64,000 nt of DNA, taken from IMG/VR virus record IMGVR_UViG_3300024264_000029, positions 1-64,000 of that record. One strand, given 5' to 3'. A program made the translations under genes and the position numbers. Every line of letters begins with the position of its first letter. The stretch's first letter is position 1. This document shows positions 10,361 to 20,400 of the stretch, piece by piece. The notes under the pieces are model-generated. The model was not told the DNA's origin and did not search any database. It worked only from the letters and a program-made list of their open reading frames with translations. This stretch comes from a virus.

Positions 10361-12412
10361 TTATGTTCCAGAACCAACTGGATCATTTGAATCTATATTC
10401 GTGTCTGAATTAAAAATGTACTGGCCATTTACTAAAACCATTATACGCATACCATTACCAAACGCAGCAGTTGATCGCATTCCCTGATATCTTCTCTTAT
10501 CGTTGTTTACGCCATCGTACAGATATGTTGTCATAGGAATGTTGCTGCTCTCTGCAACCACTTCGGCAGAAGAGAAGCAAATTAAATCTGTTTCTTCTTT
10601 TGGATACATAAATCTTTGCGTTGTCAATCCAGTTGGAAACGTAATTACAAATCTATTTTCATCTGTAATAGATAATTGTTCAAGTGGATTTATAATTGCA
10701 TTGCTATCTATTTGATGTCTTGTTGCAAACTTATGAACATCAGAAGGTTTTAAAATATCAAATTCTCTAACAACAAATCTCCAAATATTTTTGGCAGCTG
10801 CCTCATCTCCTAAATAATCTTCTCTATCATGAGGACTTAAAATATAAAATGTTCTTGCATTATCTACTGAGTTTATGTGATACGAGTTTCCCTGATCGTC
10901 AAATATTGTATCTATTTGATCAGCAGCAGTCTGTAAATTTGCAGCCTGACTAGAAAAATAAACTCCAGCATCACTAGAATATGAAGATTCTCTGGAACAT
11001 GAATATAAACAATGGACAGGAAATTTTGAACCTTCATCGGTTCTAGGCAATCCAGTTTCATTATTTACAGTTCTTTGTAGCGCAAACCATGCATAATCAT
11101 CTGCCTGATCTCCAGCGGCATCGTCATAAATGTAAAGAATTAATCCTCTTTCTGTCATCGTAAGTCTATATGAAAACGGATATGTTCCTTCTAGTGTCGG
11201 ATCAGTTTTTGGATATCTCTTAAACCACCCACCACCTTTTCTCTTATTTCTGAATCTTATAGAACGATTATTAATATATTTGGTATAATTAGAAACATCT
11301 GCTGGAGCAGTAGCTTGTGCAGTACTTCGTCCTGTTGTCGGCATATAAAATGTTGCTAGTGGATATTCGACAAACGTAAATGATGTAGATGTACCCGAGC
11401 CGCCATTTGCAGTATCTCTTGTATTTGCAGCCGTTTGGTCGAGATAAAGAGGATAGTAAAACGCTGGCACAGTTCCGTAGGTGTTTGTATCTGTTTCGGT
11501 TCCATATACATAATATGGCCCACTATTTGCAGGGTCTGCAGAAATTACAATATCTTCAAAAGTCAAATCTACCATTTCGCCAGGATTTCTCACGACTGAA
11601 GTATCAACTGAAGCTCCATTTTCTAATGTTATAATTCCATCAGAAGAAAGTTGTGGAGATGTAATACTACCATCATTTAAAATTTGAGATGATGTTCCAG
11701 CATTTACCTTTAACCATCCATACATTGGATTGGGGATTCCTGAACTATTTTCCCAGCCCGAAGACAATATTCCATTAAAAGTATAGCCAGGATGATATTG
11801 ATCAGGCACAAATGTAGTTTCATCAATTGTATTTCCTGCCGAATACTGCGTTCCGCCCCGAGCAGACATTCTTAAATTTAATTGATATAACTCTTGAGAA
11901 AATTCTTTATCTCCAGTATTACCGGCAACATCATAATACAATCTAGGACGCAAATCAAGTTCAAACCTAATTCTATAATTCTGATCAATACCTCTTGCTA
12001 CTGCCCCACTTTTCGGAAGAATGTCATCAGAAGATTCAAACACCATAACGTGCTGTTCTGGATCGATTCCTGCATTTTTTTGACTAAAATTAGCAACTCC
12101 AGAATATGGCCCAGAACCTGCTCCATTAGATGTAGATGGACGATTTAAAGAAACTTGTGTAAAAAATTGTTTATTAATATATGTAATAGGATTTGCAATT
12201 GTACTATCAACCAGTTCATTTCCAGCTATAGGATTTCCATTATACATTGTCCAACTTGAAGTTAAATCTTGGGCCAATGCCATCATCGCACCACCAGACA
12301 CCACTTCACCACTGGATATCTCGCCAGCACCTTGCAGTGTGGTGAAAGAACTTCTTTGCCTCGACATACCATAACTAGTAAGTGTCGATGGATCTACAAA
12401 TCTTTGCGCCAT
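10361..12412 (-). CDS. Virion protein, paralogue C (683 aa, short form)
   Basis: Shortest of the three paralogues. It keeps the family core: GMSRQRSSFTTLQ near the N terminus, GGGWFKRYPKTDP then YRLTMTERGLILYIYDD, DDYAWFALQRTVNNETG, PVHCLYSCS, then INPLEQLSITDENRFVITFP, TQRFMYPKEETDLIC and GNGMRIMVLVNG. It lacks the long variable insert of A and B between the central and C-terminal blocks. It begins three bases after the stop of the upstream glycine-rich fibre gene, so the two are co-transcribed. This may be the minimal form of the family. Confidence 0.85.
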   Translation of the reverse strand: MAQRFVDPSTLTSYGMSRQRSSFTTLQGAGEISSGEVVSGGAMMALAQDLTSSWTMYNGNPIAGNELVDSTIANPITYINKQFFTQVSLNRPSTSNGAGSGPYSGVANFSQKNAGIDPEQHVMVFESSDDILPKSGAVARGIDQNYRIRFELDLRPRLYYDVAGNTGDKEFSQELYQLNLRMSARGGTQYSAGNTIDETTFVPDQYHPGYTFNGILSSGWENSSGIPNPMYGWLKVNAGTSSQILNDGSITSPQLSSDGIITLENGASVDTSVVRNPGEMVDLTFEDIVISADPANSGPYYVYGTETDTNTYGTVPAFYYPLYLDQTAANTRDTANGGSGTSTSFTFVEYPLATFYMPTTGRSTAQATAPADVSNYTKYINNRSIRFRNKRKGGGWFKRYPKTDPTLEGTYPFSYRLTMTERGLILYIYDDAAGDQADDYAWFALQRTVNNETGLPRTDEGSKFPVHCLYSCSRESSYSSDAGVYFSSQAANLQTAADQIDTIFDDQGNSYHINSVDNARTFYILSPHDREDYLGDEAAAKNIWRFVVREFDILKPSDVHKFATRHQIDSNAIINPLEQLSITDENRFVITFPTGLTTQRFMYPKEETDLICFSSAEVVAESSNIPMTTYLYDGVNNDKRRYQGMRSTAAFGNGMRIMVLVNGQYIFNSDTNIDSNDPVGSGT

Positions 12413-12415
12413 TAC

Positions 12416-15400
12416 CTATTCCTTTTCCAAATCTTTTAGCCAATCATTTTCCAAAACTCTAACCATATTCTTATATGTTAGATATGCTTTTTCATCTTCT
12501 TGTCTATTTATATGAGAAATAGATAGGTCAATTTGTTCACCAATCCAATTCCACACGGCATGTGTCTTTGGAATTGCCGTAACGATTTTAGGAGCTATGT
12601 TGTAGTATTCTTCAATTTCATTAGGATAATTTTTCAACAAGAAATTATCTCTGTATATACGCAATGTATTGAGAGTAGTTCCATCATCTGCCTCACCTCG
12701 CATTTCTACTACAGCAGTAGTCAAGAAACAACCGCCACCTTGAGATTGGCCGGACACTGATCCGCCAGTGCTTGCGTTTCCTTGATCGCTTATACTGTCA
12801 CCGCTATGATGAGTGTTTGTAGAAAAAACACCGCCGGGCTGTTGTTTCCTAAGATCTTGTATCTGGTCATGAGTCATTCCTGTTGAGAAATTAGTTGTTG
12901 TGCCAGTAGAAGGTTCGTAGTGAGAATAAAACGAACCCGAGCTTCCCCCACCATCATTATCATTATTACTTGCCGGTGGAGTAGTTGGAGTGGGTACTGC
13001 AACTGCAAAAGATGCTGATGTTCCTTCGGTAGTTCCACTTGAAGTTTCTTTAGAACAACTCCAATATGTAATTCCGTCTTGAACATAAAAGTTTCCATGT
13101 CTCTCTGAAGAATTACTGGAACTAAAAGTAGTTGCTGAAAGTTTTATAGAACTAAAATTGTCATGTCCAACTTGAAGCTTTCCGTCTTTTGATCTAGTTT
13201 TGATAGTAACTGTTTTATTTGGACTAATTCCAATTCCAGAAGTTACTAGTTTGTATACCTCATCATAACCAACCTCGGCCGTTACAGAACCATTGCTAAT
13301 AGAAATCTGGGCGGGCCCAATCTCTGCATCAGAAGATGCAACTTTTTTGAAAATTAATTGATGTGCGGTGCTGCCTGTTGTTGTAATATCAAATTTAACA
13401 TTACATTTTCTGATGAACCAATTAGGAACATCTTCTAAGTCTGGGCCATCCCGCACACCCTTAGTTCCAATTGCAATCTCATCTGCAGAATGCCAATCAG
13501 GTTCGCGGTATAATGATTGCACTGGCAATTCGTTTGCAGTATCTACATAATTTGGTGTGATATTGATATTTGCACCTGTGGATTTAAATCCCATTTTTGT
13601 TTGGAATTTTCCATTCTTTTTAATCCTTGCAGTATATCCAATATAATATCTTCTAGGATTTTCTGGGTCATCTGAGCCAGGCAATAAAACATTTAATGTA
13701 TTAGTTCTGTTAGGTAAGTCTGTATTAGTACCCTTATCCGAAACTCCATTGGTGACTAGAGATTTTAATACTCTTCCCGTATCATCCATTAAAACTATAC
13801 CAGCATGAGACATCATAGAGAATGATGGGCCGTGCTGTCCATATATCTGCACAATTCCATCACCGCCCCTATCTGACTTAGATACAAATCTTTCACCTTC
13901 GTTATTATATACATCTGTATATTCATTCCTAGAAGCTTTGCCTCCTTGAGGAACTTTGATAGTAATAATTTCGCCAGGCGCAGTTTCAAAATCTCCAAGA
14001 TATGCAGTTGCAGCAGCATACCCCCCATATGTATTCGTCCATCCAAGAGAATTGCTTCCTCTACCACCATGTTGGCCGGGCCCGCCACCAGCACCAAATG
14101 CAGGGGTTCCTGAAGGCCCAGAAAGGTTTGGATATTCCGCTGCTGCTTCTGTTCCTGAGCCATATAGAGAATGTCCACCGCGGCCGTTGCTTCCATCGGC
14201 ACTATGAACCCTACCCTGTGCAAGGCCCCATCTAAAGAACATATTAATCGGATGTTTTCCTACTCCAAAATCTGAAAGTGCCTCTTCGCCTCTTACAGTG
14301 CCCGCTGCATTAACCACCAATTGAGCAGCATATACTGCCTCGTCTGGAAATTCTGCGAGTCGTTTTGCCGCACCCTTTTCTGTTTTTTCTCCGCCGATAA
14401 CTTTCATTATATCACTACGGTTAATAGTCCAGTTTGGATCGTTTGATAGCGAAACATGCTGTGTATCAGAATCTGCAGAAATAGGAGTTCTCAATACACC
14501 ATAATACCGTATCCCATTTGCAGTTGAAATTTGACTTTGCGTTTCATACTGCCAATTAGTAGTTTCCAGTTCATGTTTACTAGATCCAGCATGGCGATTT
14601 GAAAAGAAACTTCCCTTAAGCGCGTTGTTCCAATAAAACTGAACATTAAAGTTTTTATTAGAAGCCATTTGAGATTTTACTTTTACATATCCATTTCCAC
14701 CATTACCACCAGCACCTGCCTGAGTCGAACCACCATCTTTTGGGCCTCCAACACCACCTTGGCCAATACTAGTTACGTTTAATGTAACATTAGATTTTCC
14801 TGTTAGATCTATCACAAATGTATTTGATGCGCCTGCTTTACCACCTTCAGCGCCGTAACCAGTGCGCCAATTTACGGCACCAGAACCACCACCGCCGCCG
14901 GCTGCTCTTCCACCATTTCCGCCAGGCTTTCCATGGATACTACTGGCCAGTTTTACCCCTCCAGCTCCACCTGTTCCAACTGAACTATTTTCACCCTTTT
15001 GTCCATTTGGTCTATAACTTGCATTTTCGAACAATGTCGTAGAACCCCCATCGGACTTTCCTCTCTTACCCCCGCGGCCTCCAGCGCCGCCGGTTGCAGT
15101 TTTAGTATTACTGTTCCATTGTACTATAGTTCCAGTTCCTGCCGTGCCCGCTGTACCCTGACCTTTCCAGTCATCGCCGCCGGAGCCACCGCCGCCGCCG
15201 CCACCTATAATGGTGATGGTATGTTTCATATTACCTTGTAATGTAAAAGCAGTTTCGGATGTGATTGCTGGATGGTCGACTTCAGTTGGAGTTATTTTTA
15301 CGAAATCTCCTGTCACCGTTCCATTATTTCCAACAGTATGTTGACCCTGTTCTGGAACTATTTGTGCATCTGGAACCCCATCTGGATCTTGGCCGCCCGG

Positions 15401-16096
15401 CGCTCCATATAATTCGACAGTTCCGTTTTCTGAAATAATTCTTGCATCCCCACCCTTATATCCAGATTCTTCTGTAGCAGGCAATGTCTTATCCAATAAA
15501 AAGTCACCACTCAATTCAGTTTTCTGAACACTTCCAGAACCACCACCAGCTGTCGCAACAATTCTAAATCTTGTAAACTTAGCAGGAATTGTCAAAGACC
15601 ATTCACCGAATTCAAAGTAATCTTTATTTTCTTGAGTATTTCTAAGAAGTTTTTCAAAATTACTACTAGCACCAACTTCTGTTTCTAAATCAACTTCAAC
15701 ACCTTTTGTTGCGTTTCCGCTCCAAACTTCAACCAATGCAGCAGGAGAACGAATGTCAACTGCAACAGCATGTCTATCATTAATGCGTGTTACGTGTTGT
15801 CTCCAATTATCTTGAATATCTGTCCAATTATTTACTTCAGCAGTTTCTTGCCAAAAATCGTCAACATCAATTGGAGGTAATGTAATACTAGTAGGACGAA
15901 CTTGATCACTAGAACCATAGAAGTCGCTAAAGCAAATAGTTCCTCTTGTCGGAATTCCATCGTTTTCAACTATGTCGGGAACATTTACACCATCTCTATA
16001 ATATTCACTAATACAGTGTGGTGCTGAATTGCTTCCTGGCCTGAATTCGCCTTGGATTTGTGCTAATGTTACTCTGCCCGTCTTAGGTATCGTCAT
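12416..16096 (-). CDS. Glycine-rich tail fibre protein with C-terminal CFI-box-like domain (1226 aa)
   Basis: The N terminus (to about residue 70) resembles marine phage fibre starts: an LAQIQGEFRPGS-like segment, SEYYRDG, then PTRGTICFSDFYG. Two long glycine-rich tracts (roughly residues 290-470 and 650-740, with runs such as GGGGGGGSGG) are interspersed with beta modules, as in glycine-rich phage adhesins. The last about 110 residues start GGCFLTTAVVEMRG and continue LNTLRIYRDNFLLKNYP, EEYYNIAPKIV; this matches the CFI-box C-terminal domain pattern (CFIATAAYG, LRxFRDxYL, YYxxSPxIA). Predicted receptor-binding fibre. The next gene follows after three bases. Confidence 0.8.
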   Translation of the reverse strand: MTIPKTGRVTLAQIQGEFRPGSNSAPHCISEYYRDGVNVPDIVENDGIPTRGTICFSDFYGSSDQVRPTSITLPPIDVDDFWQETAEVNNWTDIQDNWRQHVTRINDRHAVAVDIRSPAALVEVWSGNATKGVEVDLETEVGASSNFEKLLRNTQENKDYFEFGEWSLTIPAKFTRFRIVATAGGGSGSVQKTELSGDFLLDKTLPATEESGYKGGDARIISENGTVELYGAPGGQDPDGVPDAQIVPEQGQHTVGNNGTVTGDFVKITPTEVDHPAITSETAFTLQGNMKHTITIIGGGGGGGSGGDDWKGQGTAGTAGTGTIVQWNSNTKTATGGAGGRGGKRGKSDGGSTTLFENASYRPNGQKGENSSVGTGGAGGVKLASSIHGKPGGNGGRAAGGGGGSGAVNWRTGYGAEGGKAGASNTFVIDLTGKSNVTLNVTSIGQGGVGGPKDGGSTQAGAGGNGGNGYVKVKSQMASNKNFNVQFYWNNALKGSFFSNRHAGSSKHELETTNWQYETQSQISTANGIRYYGVLRTPISADSDTQHVSLSNDPNWTINRSDIMKVIGGEKTEKGAAKRLAEFPDEAVYAAQLVVNAAGTVRGEEALSDFGVGKHPINMFFRWGLAQGRVHSADGSNGRGGHSLYGSGTEAAAEYPNLSGPSGTPAFGAGGGPGQHGGRGSNSLGWTNTYGGYAAATAYLGDFETAPGEIITIKVPQGGKASRNEYTDVYNNEGERFVSKSDRGGDGIVQIYGQHGPSFSMMSHAGIVLMDDTGRVLKSLVTNGVSDKGTNTDLPNRTNTLNVLLPGSDDPENPRRYYIGYTARIKKNGKFQTKMGFKSTGANINITPNYVDTANELPVQSLYREPDWHSADEIAIGTKGVRDGPDLEDVPNWFIRKCNVKFDITTTGSTAHQLIFKKVASSDAEIGPAQISISNGSVTAEVGYDEVYKLVTSGIGISPNKTVTIKTRSKDGKLQVGHDNFSSIKLSATTFSSSNSSERHGNFYVQDGITYWSCSKETSSGTTEGTSASFAVAVPTPTTPPASNNDNDGGGSSGSFYSHYEPSTGTTTNFSTGMTHDQIQDLRKQQPGGVFSTNTHHSGDSISDQGNASTGGSVSGQSQGGGCFLTTAVVEMRGEADDGTTLNTLRIYRDNFLLKNYPNEIEEYYNIAPKIVTAIPKTHAVWNWIGEQIDLSISHINRQEDEKAYLTYKNMVRVLENDWLKDLEKE

Positions 16097-16118
16097 CGAA
16101 ATACTCTTTTATTAAATG

Positions 16119-17282
16119 TTAAAATTGTACATATGCACAAACATCACCAGAACTTCTAATTGCATTATTCTGAGAACCATTGACTTCCAAATCTCCACCA
16201 TTGATAGATAGTGTTCCTGTCATTGTATCTCCATTTCTTCTAACAAATGGAGTCGAATCTGCGCCGGCAAGCAATGGAGCTAGTAATGAATATAAAGAAT
16301 TTATCGCTGCAACAATATTAGAAATATCTCCAATATTACCGTCTAATGCTGATAAATTACCAATGGTTACTTTATCTTCTTTAGTTGCAATGTCTGTCAC
16401 TAGTGTTGCAATTTGTGTATCGATATCAGTTTCTAATTTAGAATCCAAAGATTTTATTTTATCATCCAACAATTTAATATTGTATCTAACTTCAGTACCA
16501 ACGGCATAATCATTTGCCAAGTCTGCGGCAAGAATACCCTGAGAATTTAATCCCACTGAATCTAAAATATTTCCAACTTTTATATTGATAGCATCAATAG
16601 AATTTACATTTACAACAATATTATCGCTGTTTACTTTTACTTGGCTATCTAATTCAATAAGATTTGTTTTTACGGCAGCATTCCCATTGGTTGCTGACAT
16701 ATAATTTACATTATCTCCATTATAATTAAATGTACCATTTGCATTAGTTCCGATAGTAGCTCTAAGAGTATCTACCATGTCGGATTCATCTTTTAAGCCA
16801 GTGTCTAAAGCGTTTAATGCTTGCATCACTGTACTTGATGTATTGATATAAGTTGCTCCAGTTGGAAAAGATACCGTTCCGTTTGCTGCAAATCCTAATG
16901 TTGTTTGTGTTAAATCTAATTCTGATTGTAATGCATTGTCTTTAGTCAATCTAATTAATGCTTCAGCAGCTACTGCATCTGTAGTATATTTTTCGTGATA
17001 TGCTACCGCAGCGTTCAAAGTATCCACGATGGTAGATCTTATAATCTTACCATCAATTTCTGTCATTGACCCAATATTTGCGGTATTGGTATCTGCATGA
17101 GTATCTACTTCATTGATTGCATCTACTATTGTTGATTGTCCGTCAGTGTTAAGAAAATTCAAATTTCCTACATTCTGGGCAGCTGCCTCAGTATGTGCAA
17201 TCATAGAGTTGGTTTTAACTCTCCACTCTTCGAATGTATCTGTTTGTATTACACTGACAAGTGTTGGATATTCTACTGCCAT
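16119..17282 (-). CDS. Coiled-coil tail fibre / virion protein (387 aa)
   Basis: Long helical protein built of repeated segments in which a short helix is followed by phrases like LGFAANGTVSFPTGATY and IGTNANGTFNYNGDNVNY, a layout common in phage fibre shafts. The C-terminal 50 residues (RRNGDTMTGTLSINGGDLEVNGS) contain the GDTMTGTL motif seen at the distal part of many tail fibre proteins. It sits between the DUF4815 protein and the glycine-rich fibre, so it is a plausible fibre shaft or connector. Function inferred from sequence style and context. Confidence 0.75.
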   Translation of the reverse strand: MAVEYPTLVSVIQTDTFEEWRVKTNSMIAHTEAAAQNVGNLNFLNTDGQSTIVDAINEVDTHADTNTANIGSMTEIDGKIIRSTIVDTLNAAVAYHEKYTTDAVAAEALIRLTKDNALQSELDLTQTTLGFAANGTVSFPTGATYINTSSTVMQALNALDTGLKDESDMVDTLRATIGTNANGTFNYNGDNVNYMSATNGNAAVKTNLIELDSQVKVNSDNIVVNVNSIDAINIKVGNILDSVGLNSQGILAADLANDYAVGTEVRYNIKLLDDKIKSLDSKLETDIDTQIATLVTDIATKEDKVTIGNLSALDGNIGDISNIVAAINSLYSLLAPLLAGADSTPFVRRNGDTMTGTLSINGGDLEVNGSQNNAIRSSGDVCAYVQF

Positions 17283-17489
17283 TTAAATTCTCTCCAATAT
17301 TACGTTTAATATTTTTTTAATTTCGTCCATTTCAGATTTAAGGTCTTTTATTTCTTCATCTCTTCTTTTGATAGAGTGCATTTTATTCATATAATCTCTG
17401 TATGCATTATTATCAGTATTTATTATAGCCTTAGAATGCATATCTCTCTGCAATGTTTTATTTTCTTTTACAATATGTCTGTTTGTCAT
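17283..17489 (-). CDS. Small coiled-coil protein (68 aa)
   Basis: Charged, entirely helical protein ending in a heptad-like stretch (EEIKDLKSEMDEIKKILNVI). Both ends abut the neighbouring virion genes: the upstream gene stops at 17490 and the downstream one starts at 17282. It may be a small fibre or baseplate accessory or assembly factor. I do not recognise a family. Confidence 0.65.
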   Translation of the reverse strand: MTNRHIVKENKTLQRDMHSKAIINTDNNAYRDYMNKMHSIKRRDEEIKDLKSEMDEIKKILNVILERI

Positions 17490-20400
17490 CTAACTCGCCA
17501 ATGCAATCACTCTAAAATCTTTTACTTTTGGTACAATAGAAGAATTATTTGTTTTCAAAACAATTTTGATAGAAACGGATGTAAATTCTGACAATCCTCT
17601 CAAATCAAAATCAAACTCTTTATAATCTTCTGGGCCGGTTGAAGCAATGTTATATGCAGCAGGACGACTCATTAATGTATATGAAAGTTTAGAAAATAAT
17701 TGATCTTCTGATGTTTTCACTCTATAATAAAAGTCAACATCGCATCCATCCTGTCTATTCACTGATGCTAATACTCTCAGAGATGTTGCTGGTTGGTCTA
17801 AAGTGACTTCTCTTGTCATATATTTAGTCGCAACAGAACCACCAGCTGCAGAAGTTTCATCAACAAATCCAGTATTAACATGTCCAATAACTCCATCTGC
17901 TACATTAGCAGGACTGTTAGTTTGATTTGATATCAGGATTGCACTCATACGCTGTGTGTCGATGATGGGAGATAAATTGTCAACCTCTGTTCTCATTCCT
18001 ACTCTAAATACCAAAGATTTCTTATCTATAGGCGAAGACTCTGTATTGAATTCGTTTTCATTAAAGTATGTTGCAACCATCTTTGGAGATGTCAATTCAT
18101 AATTTGTATTTGGAATAAATCCAGAATAAATTGGATCTTTTATGCCAGGAACCTGAGTAGAATCTTGTGATGTTCCGCTCAATCCTCTCATACTGAATGT
18201 CATCGAAGTTTTTGGCAATTCAATATTTTGTATAATCGGTTTGATTAGATCATACTTAAAGTTTGAAGAGACAGTTGGACTCGATGCAGTGTTAGACTTC
18301 GGAGTAAATAAGTCATCCGTAGTTGGCAAGACACTGCCATTATATGCAACTTGAGATGTAGAACTGCCAATTGGATAAAAAGGATTTCTCAAATCAATTG
18401 TAAAACTGTTATATGTCGTGTCTGTGACCAAATGCGTTCCGTTGAATGATTCTGATGGAAATACTCCATAGGTTCCAAAGAAATTTTTCAAAGTAACATA
18501 ATTATAGCCATTGGATTGCCAAAATTTAGTTGCAACCATCCCGCCGCTATCTGATATAGAAAATGTTACTTTTGTGTCTCCATTGAAAACTTTTAAAGAG
18601 TTTCTATTGAGCTTTTCTGCCCATAGATCATTTCCATTATCATCTCTTTCATTATTTTGTAGATAGATTTCTGCTTGAGTATTCGTATCAAACTTTGCTC
18701 GCGAAACTCTAAACTTCAAATCTTCCATTTGATCGGCAGTCCATGTAGATGCGTTCTGAGACTTAAAGAAGACGCCCGCATATGGCTGTTGTGATATCTT
18801 ACCACTACCATCTAGAGAATCCTCTCCCATTCTTGCTACATGACATCTATATCCCTGTGTATCTGCCATAATTACGATACAATATTCTGTCTCATCTTGT
18901 ACATATATCGGCGATGGGAAAACAAAAGATGTTGGAAGAGTACCATCATCAGAAACCGCAGCGTTTTCTGGATATACAATAGATTGTCCTAGTATTTTAG
19001 GGCCAGGATAACCATTAACAGTCTGTCTCAATTGAACTGTTACTGGTTTTGTGGCATCTTTAGTTGAGAAAAATAATTCAACTGCAGTGATAAAACATCC
19101 ACCATCCTGATTAATCATGATAGTTTGTGCAAGAGGATCATACCATCCGCCGGCCGTAACTGTCGTGTTTATACTAGTATCTGTAATGGCTTCAGAATCA
19201 CTAACCTCTCTGGTAGAGAAGTCTGGAAGTCTAGTGAGAATAATTTGATCTGCAACTGTTTCGATTGTACCCGATGCAACATAAGTTGTCTGTGCTTCAG
19301 TATCAGTGTCCTGTGAATTATTAGGCTGGTCAGACATCTTAAAGATTCTTTCACCAGTTTTGAATTTCATGTTGTCTGAATTTGGAATAGAGAAAATACC
19401 AGAAACAAATCCAGAGGAGTCTGAAATTATAGAATTGCTTCCAGACACAATTCCTGAAGCTTTCCACGTTCCAATATTTCTACTTTTTTCACCAGTTCCC
19501 TGATCTGGATCTGGATACACAATAAATATAGTTTCTCCTTCAGAAAAACCAAGAGAATCTGCGTTTGATTGTAAATGTAAGCGCAAACTTGTAGCAGCAA
19601 GATAATTTATATCATAAATTCTTGCCTCAGTATTAGTTGTTCCGCCACGTATAATTACCTGCCCTAGATTATCTCTAACCAGACTTGGATTTTCTCTTCT
19701 CCAAGTCGCAGTAACAGCTGGAGTGTCGGTAGTAGTAAGTTTTACAGTCGTTTTACAAAAATCAGAAACATTTACTCCATCAAAATATTGATATAGTTTT
19801 GTATTTGGTTTTAATTTTTCTCCGCTGAAATATACATCTCTGGCTCTAATAAATGGTATAATTTCTGTGCTTACAGTCCTAGTTCCAACACTCTCTCGAT
19901 CATCTCGCATAGAAACTAGTTGCTCTGTACCAGTTCTAGTTTTTTGTCCTGTCAAAGTAGTTGTAGTGATTGTTGTAGTTTCTTGTCTTACCAAACCAGC
20001 AGAGGCAACAATTGGAGTAAAAATACTTGCAGTGGCATTGCTTCTATTTGCTCTTCTAGTAGAAGCTGTAGAAGAATCGTCGCGGCCTGTCCAATTTTCT
20101 TCCCAACCATTCCACATGGTTCCCATCACACCATCTTGTGGCAAAAGAGCTCCAAATATATTATCATATTGTTCTCTTCTATCTGTAACAATATCTGGTG
20201 CCTGTTTTGTTTCTTTCCATTCGTCGGTTGAAGGGAACATAGAAATGCTTCCTCTAAATGTGAAGATTGCAAATGGGTTAACATTTACTGTTTTAGAAGA
20301 TTTTTCTTGAGTAATCAAATATTCGCTAGTATATGGCAAATGGATTTTTTGTTCTTTGATGGCATAACCACTAGAGCTTCTTGCATCTAATGTCATATTT

